From: Gracilariopsis chorda
Taxonomy: Eukaryota; Rhodophyta; Florideophyceae; Gracilariales; Gracilariaceae
Direction of reading: 5' to 3'
Assembly: GCA_003194525.1 (NCBI GenBank)
Contig: NBIV01000286.1
Span: 51,309-115,308, forward strand
DNA: 64,000 bases
In this document: positions 33,747 to 44,815 of the stretch, one piece after another
How the letters are laid out: every line of letters begins with the position of its first letter
Numbering within the stretch: the stretch's first letter is position 1
Program-made: the position numbers and the translations under genes
Notes under the pieces: generated by a model
Database searches by the model: none
What the model was told of the DNA's origin: nothing
The model's input: the letters and a program-made list of their open reading frames with translations, nothing else

Positions 33747-36700
33747 ATCGACTCGTTCGGTGGCATCAAGATCGAGAACTTGGGAGAGGATAACTTTCAT
33801 GTATGGAAGCAAAAAGTTGAGTTGCTTCTGGCGCTCAAAGACCTCGATGACCATCTGGAAACAACCAAACCCACGGAAGATGAAGAGGTGTCAGAGTGGA
33901 AAAAGAAAGATGCCAAGGCACGAGCTCTGATTGGTCTGACCATCAGTGATGAGCATTTGGATCATGTTAGAGGCACCGAAAATGCTGCAGAAATGTGGAA
34001 AGCCATATGCGATGTAATTCAGCGCAAGACGCTGCTCAACCGAATCAATGCGCGACGTTCCTTCTATACCACCAAGATGCGGGATGACGAGAAAATGTTA
34101 CAGTTCATCAATCTCGTAAGACATCTCGCATCGGATCTTAGGAGTATGGACGTCACCGTTTCGGAGGAAGTCATCGCTATGGCTATCTTATGTGGACTAC
34201 CGGAACGCTTTGAGCACCTCATTGTAGCCATTGACACTACAATTGGTGACTGCAAACTCGAACTGGAGTTTGTAAAGAGTCGTTCGCTGCAAAAAGAGCA
34301 GCGAATGCATGACCGTGCAAAGGAAGAATCTGGTAGTGACGCAGCTTTGGTCGGCAGGGAGTCTCGGAAGAAGTAAGTTGTGTGCCACTACTGTGGCAAG
34401 AAGGGTCATATCCAGAGGAACTGTTTTAAGAAACAGCGTGATGAGGCTAACAAAAGACAAGATGCTGCTGCCAACTCAAGTGTGCACACGGTTCTCGGCA
34501 ACGAGGACGCTGCGGGCTGCAGTGATTCTGACTACGTGTGTCTCATTCCCAGCGGTTCTAACAAGGCCACCAACAGTGACTGGATCGTCGATTCTGGAGC
34601 AAGTGCGCACATGAATTATGATGAATCCATGTTTCAAACATACGAGAGCAAAGTTTGGTCTGGTGTGAGCATCGGTAATGATTCCAAGTTAGAGTCACGT
34701 GGCCATGGCAGTGTCAACATTGAACTTGCTGTTGAAGGGCAAAAGCGTAAGTGCCGGTTGAGAAATGTGGTGCATGTACCGAGCTTTAAGTACCTTCTGC
34801 TGTCAGTATCTTCTATGTGTGACTGGGGTGCTACTGTGATGTTCGACAAGCACGAAGTATGTGTGCAAAAGGGCTCGTCACTGTTTGCAAAAGGGCGTCG
34901 AATTAAAGGCCTGTACTACTTGTGCACCGACATTGACCAATCGAGACAATCCAATAGCGCACTTCTGTCAGACTTGTCACTATGGCGTCGAAGAATGGCT
35001 CATGTAAATGTGGATGGCATCAAACACATGGCTCGAAATGGTGTTGTAGCAGAGCTGAATGTGGATGTGACTCAATCGATTGATGTGTGTGACTCCTGTA
35101 TTGTGGCCAAGTCTACCCGCGCTCCGACTCCCGAGCAAGGTGGGGAACGGGCTAAGGCACCATTGGCCCTCGTCCACTCTGATATCTGTGGTCCAATACA
35201 GGTTGTTTCCTTGGGTTGCTCGTGGCACTTTGTCACATTCATTGATGACTACTCCCGTTTTTGCTGCGTGTACATGCTCAAGACCAAAGATGGGGTGCTG
35301 CGAACGTTTGTAAATTGGCAAAAGTTTGTCAGAAACCAGACCGCCTCGCATGTGAAGACTATAACTGCGCGCGAATGTGTGTTACATGCGTTACGCACAG
35401 ACAACGCTGGTGAATATTTGTCACACAAATTTACACACGAACTTGAATGCCATGGTATTGAAAATCAGCGCACGGTGCCTTACAATCCACATCAGAATGG
35501 TCTCGCAGAACGCTTTAACCGAACACTCATGGACTTGGTGAGGTCAATGTTGCATCAAAAGAATCTGCCTAAACGTTTCTGCGCAGAGGCACTGAACGTT
35601 GCAGTGTACGTGCGCAATAGAGTGGCATGCAAGGCCCTCCCAAATAACGTGACACCATTTGAGTTTTGGAGTGGACAAAAGCCTGACTTGAGCAATCTGT
35701 GTGTGTTTGGTAGTCGATGCTGGTAAAAAATAGTGGACCACAAGCTGATAAAGCCAAAGCAACGTGCAATAGAGGCAACTTTTATTGGGTACACATCAGG
35801 GTCTCATGGGTACAAATTGTGGGATGATCAGAAAAAGAAGATAGTTGTGTCCAGAGATGTGAGACTTGACGAGTGTAGTGATTCCGATCAGGGTACTCAC
35901 CACGTCACTGATGACGACTATGCTTAAATTGACATATCAGAAAAGTTGAAATCGAACGTCACTCCTATTTTTACGACATCCACCCACGCTGCTCAAGATG
36001 ATCCTGCGGCACCAGACACTGCACTCGACGAAGATTCAGACAGTCTTAATGGGCCCGCAGCTGCCCCTGAGAGTGAGCCAGATATACCAGAACCACAAAC
36101 ACTCCGAAGGTCCACTCTTGAACGCAAAACACCTACCTCTTGGTGGCGTGGCACAGCCCTACTCACAGCCAGTGATGACATCCCATCTTCGTATTCGGAT
36201 GCAGTGTCACGACCAGATTCCAAAGCATGGATCAAAGCTATGGAAAGTGAGTATGAGTCGTTGATGGAGCATGACACATGGGACTTAGTGCCAAGACCAG
36301 CCAACACCAACGTGATTTCGTCCAAATGGATATTTGTGCAAAAGTATGAGGCCAGTGCAAGTGGTGATCCAACAGTGTAGTACAAGGCTTGCGTGGTTGC
36401 TCGTGGTTTCCTACAAGTTGAGGGCGTAGATTGTTCAGAGACGTATGCACCAGTACTCAAGTTTCATCTATAAGAGTTATTCTGTCCATTGTGGCAGTGC
36501 GAGACTACCACTTACTCCAGATGGATGTGAAGACTGCGTTCTTCAATGGCGACCTCGAAGAAACTGTGTACATGTAGCAGCCAGATGTGTTCGTCAAATC
36601 CGGCAACGAGGACGTGGCGTGCAAACTAAAGAAAGCTCTATATGGGGTGCGACAGGCACCAAGGCAATGGAACGCAAAGATTGATGCCTCTCTTGTTGAA

Positions 36701-37768
36701 GAACGGGGTCTGAAGCCAAACAGTGCTGACGAGCGTGTTTACATCGGAATGATACTGGAAGTGCTGGTGATCATTGCTCTGTACGTGGACGAACTAATTA
36801 TAGCACGTCCATCAATGGATGCAATAGACCGAGTGAAGACTGAGCTGTCGAAAGGTTTTACAATGAAAGACTTGAATGATGCTCGCATGATTCTAGGATT
36901 CGAGATTCGTCGGGACTGAGCTAAGAAAACGATGTACCTCATGCAATTAGCGTACACGTACAAGGTCCTCGAACGGTTTGGCATGTGTCAGTCGAAGCCA
37001 GTGGACACTCCCATGGACTCCAAAGTGGACTTTACTCAGATTGAGGAACCTATGAAAAGCATCCCATACAGGCAAGTGATTGGCTCTCTAATGTATCTTT
37101 CTGTGGGTACTCGACTGGACATATCTTTCCCAGTGTCCAAGCTAGCAAAATATGTCGAGAAACCAGGAGATACTCATTGGAAGGCAGACAAGCGTGTACT
37201 AAGGTACCTCAGTGGCACTCGATCTTTTGGACTCACGTATGGATCATGCTCTGATACTCAGCTTCACGGATATGTAGACTCGGACTGGGCAGGTGACACA
37301 TCCACCCGCAAGTCTACTAGTGGGTATGTGTTCATGATGAGTGGTGCTCCTGTGTCTTGGAGCTCATGCCAACAGGAAGTAGTGGCGCTGCCCAGTGCCG
37401 AGGCTGAGTATGTGAGTCTATGTTTCGGAGCGAAAGACGTGATCTGGCTGAGAAGACTTTGGAGTGCCATTAGTTATGCAATTAGTCTGCACATAGATGA
37501 GTCAGTAAGGCTGAAGGCTGAGCCCACAACAGTTTATGTGGACAACCGAGGCTGCATAGACCTCACCGGGAATAGAGTTTTCAATAAGCGTACCAAGCAT
37601 ATCGACATTCGTTTTCACTTCACACGAGAGGCTCTACGTGAGAAATCTATTCAGGTGCAGTACTGCTCTACGGATGGCATGGTTGCTGATATGCGTACGA
37701 AGGCACTTGGTCGTGTGAAGTTGGGGACGTTCCGCGGTGACAGTGGCCTGCTACCCCTCGACTTATGA
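33747..37768 (+). pseudogene. A2 gag-pol polyprotein with stops
   Basis: The start codon is ATC (33747-33749) where A1, A3 and A4 have ATG. Domains: gag to about 34370; knuckle CHYCGKKGHIQRNC from 34383; protease DSGASAH near 34590; IN HSDICGP near 35178, TDNAGEY near 35398, AERFN near 35506; linker; RT with YVDE near 36781-36795 (second catalytic Asp is Glu); RNase H DSDWAGD near 37275. Breaks: TAA 34374, TAA 35724, TAA 35925, TAG 36378, a shift near 36450, TAG 36575, TGA 36917. The TAA at 35724 is also present in A1. Confidence 0.88.
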
Positions 37769-37788
37769 AGTCAGTGACAGAGGGAGGG

Positions 37789-38548
37789 TGATGGAAAAGT
37801 ACCTCTTCTGTCACTGAAAACCAAATGTTCCGGGGAGCATGGGCTGTTTTGGAGGGTGCCGCTGCAAAAACGCATATGCGTCGCTGTGCAAACTCAACGT
37901 GAATCTGGCTTGTGATTGGCTACTGTAAATACACATATGCACTGTAGTGCGTACAAGTGGTAGTGCACAAGTGGGTTAGATTGGAACACCCACGTGTCCA
38001 GCTAGTACAGTGCGCACAGTGTACAGGGCACGTTCCAATGAGAGTTGGACACGCCGCACATGTGGTACAGCATTGGTACCTCGGTGAGGAGTATGGGTAC
38101 TCTCATCAGGTTTACATGTACACCAAGTGGTTAATGACGTGTGAGTTGATGCACTTACACGTACACGTGATGTTGTGAATTACTGTGACGTGCATGGATG
38201 AATTTGGATGCGTTGGCATGCGTTGGCATGCGAATCTCTGGTGTGTGTTGTGAATTTGTGCTTTGTCATGGTTGTGTGCAGGCACCTAACTTATGTTGCC
38301 GTGTTGGTGCGTTATTGTGTTAAGTTGATGTAAGGTATCATGAGTTAGTGCTAGCATGGCTATGTTATGTTACACGATGATTGGTAGTATTGAGTGTCCC
38401 CAGCTACTGGTTTAGGTTTCAGTTGAAGTCGAAGTTGCGACTCAGATGAAGTTAGAGTTCTATATCAGTTGGGATTGTAGAACCTCCAAGTATATCGGAG
38501 CCAGAGCTGGCGAACTTCCTTTGCATTCCCCTACCTTTCCTTTCCCTT
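37789..38548 (+). repeat. A2 3' LTR, 3'-truncated
   Basis: Starts TGATGGAAAAGTACC after the purine tract 37776-37788 and matches the 5' LTR, but ends at TTTCCCTTC, losing CGCTTCAACTTCTATCA. The TATA box is mutated to TATATCAG (38461-38468). Confidence 0.88.
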
Positions 38549-39308
38549 CGAAAGAAAATAAAGTGTGAAGGTTGCCAGGCTTGGGGGTGAGTTTACTTGG
38601 TACTGGAACTTCTGTGTCTTATATAGCACCTGTGGTTCGCAGTACCACTACAAGAAAACCCTACACCACTAAGTGTGGAAACCCAATACTACCAATCATA
38701 AACAAACATAACACAATGGTTGCACACACTGATTACAGCTAAGTACAACCATGCATAACAACATAATAACACATTAAAACCACACACACCAAGAGAAACA
38801 AGCAGCCAACAATGCTCAACAAGTGAACCAGACATGGCAACAATGTGCCAGCATGTGACAGCACGGTGTAAACAGTTACTTGCATCATCCTCACTATGAC
38901 AAAGCACAAATTCACATGCCACCGCATCCATGTACATACCCGAGGTGTGTTGCGTGCATTGCACGTGTTTACCTGCACAACTGCACAAATGCAACACCTG
39001 TATGTACGTTTAAACCAGATGTAGCCACACATACTCCTAAGTACCATTCCCATTCACCTTCTGCCAAGTGGCCGGTTCCGTGCCCATGACCCACACGATG
39101 CACAACAATTGTAACCAATGCATTGCATATGAGTATATGCAGTAGCCAATCATATGCCTGTTTCAAGTTGGGTTTGAGAACACACGCATATGCGCTTTTG
39201 CAAAGCAGCTCTCAAAAACAGCCCTCCGTTATATAAAACGTTGTTTCCAAGTGCTGCACCCTGAAGTCCCAGGACTACCAGGCACTCTACTACGTGCTAA
39301 CATCAACA
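38549..39308 (-). repeat. B-a LTR, truncated at its 3' end
   Basis: The minus strand starts TGTTGATGTTAGCACGTAG (39308), with the palindrome at 39185-39194 and TATATAAG at 38618-38625. It ends inside U5 at 38549, joined to the truncated A2 LTR. It lies head to head with the plus-strand B8 gag, so it is not B8's own 5' LTR. Confidence 0.85.
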
Positions 39309-40745
39309 GTTCCTATTTTGGTTACTGAACTGTTGCTGGAACCATGTCAGACTGTAAAGTTGAGTCAGAATCTACTTTTGGTGTGAAGATCCCACGCTTC
39401 CATGGTAAGCGAGGTCAACATTACACCCTATGGCGACACCATCTACGTGCCGCGTGTCGAATTAAAGGTGTCTGGAATGTGGTTATGTCAAGTTCGGAGG
39501 AGTCATCTAGTGCCACAATGACACTAGCGTCTGTTTCTAGTGCGACCCAGACACCCTCCCGTTTACTTGCAAAGCGCGAAAAGGCATGTGCAATCATCAT
39601 TTGTGCACTTGGTGATGCCCCACTGCGTGTAGTCATGGATGTGGATGATGACCCTGGTCGCATGCTTCAACTACTTGATGCGAGATATGCCTCAAACAGG
39701 ACTGTGTCTCGTATAGCTGTGCAGACTCAGCTGTTCAGAATGTCATACAAAGGCCAACACATGTCTGAGTATGTGGACCAGTTTTGCCTCTCTGTTCTCG
39801 CAGCTGGACCGCATGGGCAAGGAAGCGGCTATACCTGAGTCTCATAAGGCACCTATGCTTCTGGCCTCTATTGACCCCAACTGCTCTTTGGAGTCAACTG
39901 CAGCAGCACTTAGGACCAAGGAGATCTCCGAACTGACATGGGACTATGTGGCGACAACCCTGATTGATGAATATAATGCTCGTCAAATGGATTCAAGTAG
40001 TTCCGGTAGAGGTCGTAATCGCAAAAAGAACAGGTACAAGGGCGGTGTCCGTATAAGTGGACACAGCAGATCATCGATTGGTACTGAAAATGATGGTAAC
40101 GCGTCAGATTCGACAACCGTTAACGACCCCACTGGTCGTGCGTATGCTGCTGGAAGCAGAAACGGGTACCATTGCACTTTCTGCGACCGTGATGGACATA
40201 CTCAAGACCGATATCACGTGAATCCAGACAACCCTGACAACCATCTGCCACAAGCAATCTTGAACCAGCTGAGGGTGAACGCAGTTGAGAAGCCAAAGCG
40301 TTCTGAGAAGTCATTCAGTAGAGCGTCCAAGGTTGAGATTGCTGGTGTTGCTAGTGAGAAGTCTTCAGTGGTACTGCCAGCTATTAGTCACATCGACACT
40401 TATGTGTACAGTGGTGCTACGTCTCATTTCTTCTGTTCTGTATCTGCGTTCGTTCCAGACACACTGATTGACATACCAGAGAAGACAATTGAGTTAGATG
40501 ACAACACCACCGGTAATGCTGCGCAAAAAGAAGTGTGTCATACTATCCTTCTCGGATGTGAACCTCAGGTTGTCGAAAGTGCTGCTAGTTCCGAATCTTG
40601 GATATAACCTAAGATCTGTAGGTCGCTTAGCTGACAAGGGTATCCAGTCACGGTTCTGTGGTAAGGAGGTAACCCTACAACATGAGGACGGGTTTGACAT
40701 TGGACGTGGGACTCGTCATAATCGTTCCGGTCTATACATGTTACA
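39309..40745 (+). pseudogene. B8 gag-protease fragment
   Basis: ATG at 39344 (MSDCKVESESTFGVKIPRFH). Gag is open to 39838 with one extra base near 39783 (VDQF then a new frame), and continues in 39771-40607. The knuckle YHCTFCDRDGHTQDRY near 40170-40215 has its last Cys as Tyr. The protease reads DTYVYSGATSHFF near 40400, so the catalytic Asp is Tyr. A second frame change near 40520 leads to YNLRSVGRLADKG. It is cut by the next LTR at 40746 within the pre-integrase region. Primer-binding site and leader are missing. Confidence 0.87.
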
Positions 40746-41556
40746 TGTTGATGTTAGCACATGGTCGAGTGCCTGGTAGTCGTGGGACATTATGGTGCAG
40801 CACTTGGATAACGGAGGGCTGTTTTTGAGAGCTGCTTTGCAAAAGCGCATATGCGTGTGTTCTCAAACCCAACTTGAAACGGGCATATGATTGGCTACTG
40901 CATATACTCATATGCAATGCATTGGTTACAATTGTTGTGCATCGTGTGGGTCATGGGCACGGAACCGGCCACTTGGCAGAAGGTGAATGGGAATGGTACT
41001 TAGGAATATGTGTGGCTACATGTGGTTTACAGGTATATGCAGGTGTTGCATATGTGCAGTTGTGAAAGTAAGCACGTGCCATGCACGCAACACACCTCGG
41101 GTATGTACATGGATGCGGTGGCATGTGAATTTGTGCTTTGTCATAGCGAGGATGATGCAAGTAACTGTTTACACCGTGCTGTCACATGCTGGCACATTGT
41201 TGCCATGTCTGGTTCAATTGTTGCGCATTGTTGGCTGCTTGGTTCACTTGGTTTGCGTGGTTGTAATATGTTGTAATGTTGTTATGCATGGTTGTACTAA
41301 GCTGTAATCAGTGCGTGCAATCCTTATTTTGTTATGTTTGATCATGATTGGTAGTACTGGGTGTCCCCACTTAGTAGTGTAGGGTTTTCTTGTAGTGGTA
41401 GTGCGAAGTACATGTGCTATATAAGACTCTGAAGTTGCAGTACCAAGTAAACTCGCCCCCAAGCCTGGCAACCTTCAATTTTTATTTTCTTTCTTTCTTT
41501 CCTTTTTATTTCTGCCGAAGCCCAACATCATCTATCAACATCATTTCATATCAACA
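40746..41556 (+). repeat. B-a LTR, 5' LTR of B9
   Basis: 811 bp, TGTTGATGTTAGCACATGG...TTTCATATCAACA, the best preserved B-a LTR on this strand. Palindrome 40845-40855, GATTGGCTACTGCATAT just after, second CCAAT element GATTGGTAGTACTGGGTG near 41346-41363, TATATAAG 41418-41425. Confidence 0.92.
41418..41425 (+). promoter_or_regulatory. TATA box of the B9 LTR promoter
   Basis: TATATAAG lies about 70 bases after ATTGGTAGTACTGGGTGTCCC. The same pair recurs in the LTRs of A1, A2, A3 and B7, which supports a core promoter and transcription start shortly downstream. Confidence 0.65.
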
Positions 41557-41570
41557 GGTTATGGGCCCAG
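41557..41570 (+). other. B9 primer-binding site
   Basis: GGTTATGGGCCCAG with no gap after the LTR; perfect complement of 14 bases of the initiator tRNA-Met anticodon arm. Confidence 0.87.
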
Positions 41571-42206
41571 AGCGTCGATATCTGCAGACGTCACTCCGTT
41601 TCAACTTCTTTTATTTTGCGTACGCGGGTAAGATCGAGCTAATATTCCGCAAGGGACCAGCAGGGGTTAACTGGTGAAAGCATATCGCGCTTGTTAGTAA
41701 CCTCCCTGGGACGTTTCGTACGGATTGAGCACACTACTCGTGAAGTGCGCAGAGTAGGGCAGGTCGAAGAAAATCGCACCTCGCACCTGGAGAGAGCATC
41801 TAGGGTCCAGGGGTTCAACCCTTAGGGTAGCAGAGGTAGTTTCTTCTGTCAGTGTGCCCGCGTTTACGAAGTTTAATCTTTTATTTTCTTTTCCGAGTGC
41901 GCTTCAGAGCCACTTGTGAGTATACTCCGGGCGTCGAGGACCCGAACTCCGCCTGTGATTCGCGTACCAGACGCGTCTGGACGAGCGTGGAGACTTGTTT
42001 ACACGGTCTCCGATGGCATCCAAGCTGTTGAGTGTCGACAATTCTTCACTCCAGTAGCTCTTTCTTAGTGTGACATCAGCTACAATTCAGCGGCTGTACC
42101 GCGATCATTCTTTTCAACCCCAGCTGATCGTCGATTCAAGGCATCGAGTCCCTCACTCTGCTACATTTGTTTCATTTACTTTGGTATTTGAACTCCTTCT
42201 GGAACA
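41571..42206 (+). other. B9 untranslated leader
   Basis: Contains GACCAGCAGGGGTTAACTGGTGAAAGC, the hairpin AGGGGTTCAACCCTT at 41809-41823, and TTAGGGTAGCAGAGGTAG. No reading frame is conserved with other leaders. Confidence 0.7.
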
Positions 42207-43256
42207 ATGTCTGACTCCGAAGTTGAGTCCGAAACCAACTCTGGTGTGAAGATCCCTCGCTTCCATGGTAAACGTGGTGAGGATTATACGGTATGGCGAC
42301 ATCGTGTACGAGCTGCATGTCGCATCAAAGGAGTCTGGAATGTCATAATGTCAGGCTCGGAGGGGTAATACAGTGCTACCACGACACAGGCGTCGGGCTC
42401 AAGCGCTCCGCAGACCACTCCCCGTGTACTTGCCAAACGAGAAAAGGCATGCGCAATCATAAGATGCGCATTTGGAGATGCCCCTCTGCGTGTGGTTATA
42501 GACGTCGATGATGACCCTGGGCGTATGCTCCAACTTCTTGATGCGAGGTATGCGTCTAATAGGACAGTGTCACGTATTGCTGTACAGACCCAGCTATTCC
42601 GAATGTCGTATAATGGTCAGAATATGTCGGACTATGTCGACCAGTTTGCGTCCCTATTCTCCCAGCTAGACCGAATGGGGAAGGATGCTGCCATTCCCAA
42701 GTCCCACAAGGCGCCAATGCTGTTAGCCTCTATTGATCCCAACTGATCACTGGAGTCAACGACTGCGGCATTTCGGACAAAGGACATCTCGGAATTGACA
42801 TGGGACTACGTGGCCACTACCCTCATAGACGAATACAATGCTCGCCAAGTTGATTCAGCTGATTCTGCTCATAGTCGCAAACGCATGAAGAGCAGAAGTA
42901 AGGGCAATAGCCGTTCAAGTGGACACACCACATCGTCAAATGTTTACGAAATTGATGCAAGTATATCAGATCCCAACTCATACGATGACTTCAACGGGCG
43001 CGCTTACGCTAGTGCAGGCAAAAATAGTTATCATTGCAGCTTCTGTGACGGAGATGGTCACACGCAGGACCGATGTCACATGAATCCGGACAATCCAGAG
43101 AATCACCTGCCTCAAGCTATCTTGGAGAAACTCAAAACTAGTTCCAGTCACAAACCCAAGCACTCCGGAAGGTCATCACGAAAGGATTCTAAGATTGAGA
43201 TCGCTGCAATGTCTGCTGAAAAGTCTGCAGTGGTGCCCCTTCGTCTACTCTCATAG
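42207..43256 (+). pseudogene. B9 gag with two stops
   Basis: ATG 42207 (MSDSEVESETNSGVKIPRFH). It stays in one frame to 43256 but has TAA near 42366 and TGA at 42744-42746. Knuckle CSFCDGDGHTQDRC near 43036-43080 is intact, followed by HMNPDNPENHLPQAI. A shift near 43245 ends the gag frame just before the protease (TYADSGATSHFF, about 43260-43295, other frame). A basic Ser/Arg-rich stretch precedes the knuckle, as in other copia Gag proteins that bind RNA. Confidence 0.87.
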
Positions 43257-44815
43257 ACACCTACGCAGACAGTGGTGCCACATCCCACTTCTTCAGTTGT
43301 GCTTCTGCGTTCGTCCCGAACACATCGGTTAACATAGAACTAAGGACGATTGAGGTCGCTGACAACAATACGGTCTCCGCTAGACAAAGAGGGGATGTAT
43401 TACTTCCTTTTTCGAAGACTAACCTAAGGTTGACAGATGTACTTCTATTCCCGGATCTTGGATACAACTTGGTGTGTGTAGGTCGTATGGTCGATAAAGG
43501 CATTCAGTCCCTTTTCTGTGCGAGTGAAGTTTGCGTTATACACGAAGATGGGTTAGAGATTGGATGTGGGCAACGTGACATGTCCTCTCGTTCGGACACG
43601 CTGCCAAATAAGATTGAGCACAACGACTTCGTTTCGCATAGCTATGTTGTTAGTGCAATGTTTCCTTATGTTGGGCGAAATCTCCCGCAGGTTGGAGGAG
43701 CACACGTGTTATCTCAGAATGTTGGAGGAGCACATGTGTATATTCAGAATTTGCATGCAAGCAATGCCGGAGAGTACATTGCTCTCAAAGAACCAACCAC
43801 GAGTGGTCTGCAGGGAATAATATTCTCATCTCCCTACACCCCTGACCATAATGCCATTGCCGAGCGCATCAATCGCACAATGGAAGAAGCTGCTCAAGCT
43901 TTGCTGATTCAGGCACACTGGCAAGAATGCCTATGGCCGTATGCATTGAAATATGATATTTGTATATGCGATAGATCTCTCCATTCTACCACAGGTCTGA
44001 ATCTATACCTTTTGGTGGGTGGTGGTAAGCCGTCGCTGAAGTATGCTAAAGCGTTTGGATGCGCAGCATATATATTGAAAATGAACCCAGACACCAGGTT
44101 CGAGTCTCGTGCACTTGAGGGAGTGTACTTGCAGACTCTGAATCATGGTGTTTATGAGGTCCTAGTTACTGGTGATGACGATATTCCTCGAATAGTAAGG
44201 TCCCGTCATGTCACTTTTGATGAATCTAGGTTCCCTGGTGCACCATTTCTTAGCAACTATATGGATGACGAAAGCACATCAGATAGTACTTATCATTCTG
44301 AGAACGATATGGATAGCATCAGTTCGGATGAATTCTCTGTTGATGATGTTGAGAACATCATGTCAAACTCAGAAAATGGTACCACAGACCACCCTGAGCC
44401 ACCAACAAACATTATGGATGACCCTGCAACATTGAACTGTGTTGCTGCCGAGGACAGTTCGAGTGATGAGGAGCAGTCAAATGACGATGGAGGTTACATT
44501 GAACATGAAAATGTTGACTCTGACTCACAGTCACGGTATCCTCGTCGCACAAGGCGTGCACCACAACGCTGGTGGCATATGGCTGGCACTGCCAAATCTG
44601 AGGTTGACGTGACCACGAGTGATGATCCCACACTAAAGGAAGCACTGTGTGCCAACCCAACTGAAAGAGACGAATGGCTAAATGCCATTAATGAGGAGTT
44701 GGCAGCTTTAGAATACAAGGCTACATGGATTCCTGATGACTCACCAAAGTCCGAGCCACTACCAACGCATGTCATACTGAAGGTGAAACGTGACGCAGAT
44801 GACTCTGTTGACTGA
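43257..44815 (+). pseudogene. B9 protease, deleted integrase and linker
   Basis: The protease active site DSGATSH is intact. In the open frame 43430-44815 the pre-integrase part passes directly from about 43640 to LHASNAGEYIAL (about 43755), so the zinc-binding half and first catalytic Asp of integrase are deleted. The gap is filled by two in-frame 30-bp repeats (43691-43750). AERINRTM is kept near 43858, and the linker with YPRRTRRAPQRWW follows. The frame ends at TGA 44813-44815 in VDRFRA (Arg codon lost). Confidence 0.88.

Larger units (their letters stand above)
31800..38548 (+). mobile_element. A2: family A copia element, full length, inactive
   Basis: 5' LTR 31800-32577, interior, 3' LTR 37789-38548 (about 18 bp short). 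It was inserted into B7. All parts are present (primer-binding site, leader, gag-pol, purine tract GACAGAGGGAGGG), but the gag start and several codons are lost. The host pol does not resume after 38548, so the right flank has been rearranged. Confidence 0.9.

Noticed and set aside
41557-41575. A tRNA gene at the GGTTATGGGCCCAG sites
   Set aside because: Only the anticodon-arm complement is present, always just after an LTR; no acceptor, D or T arms fold around it.
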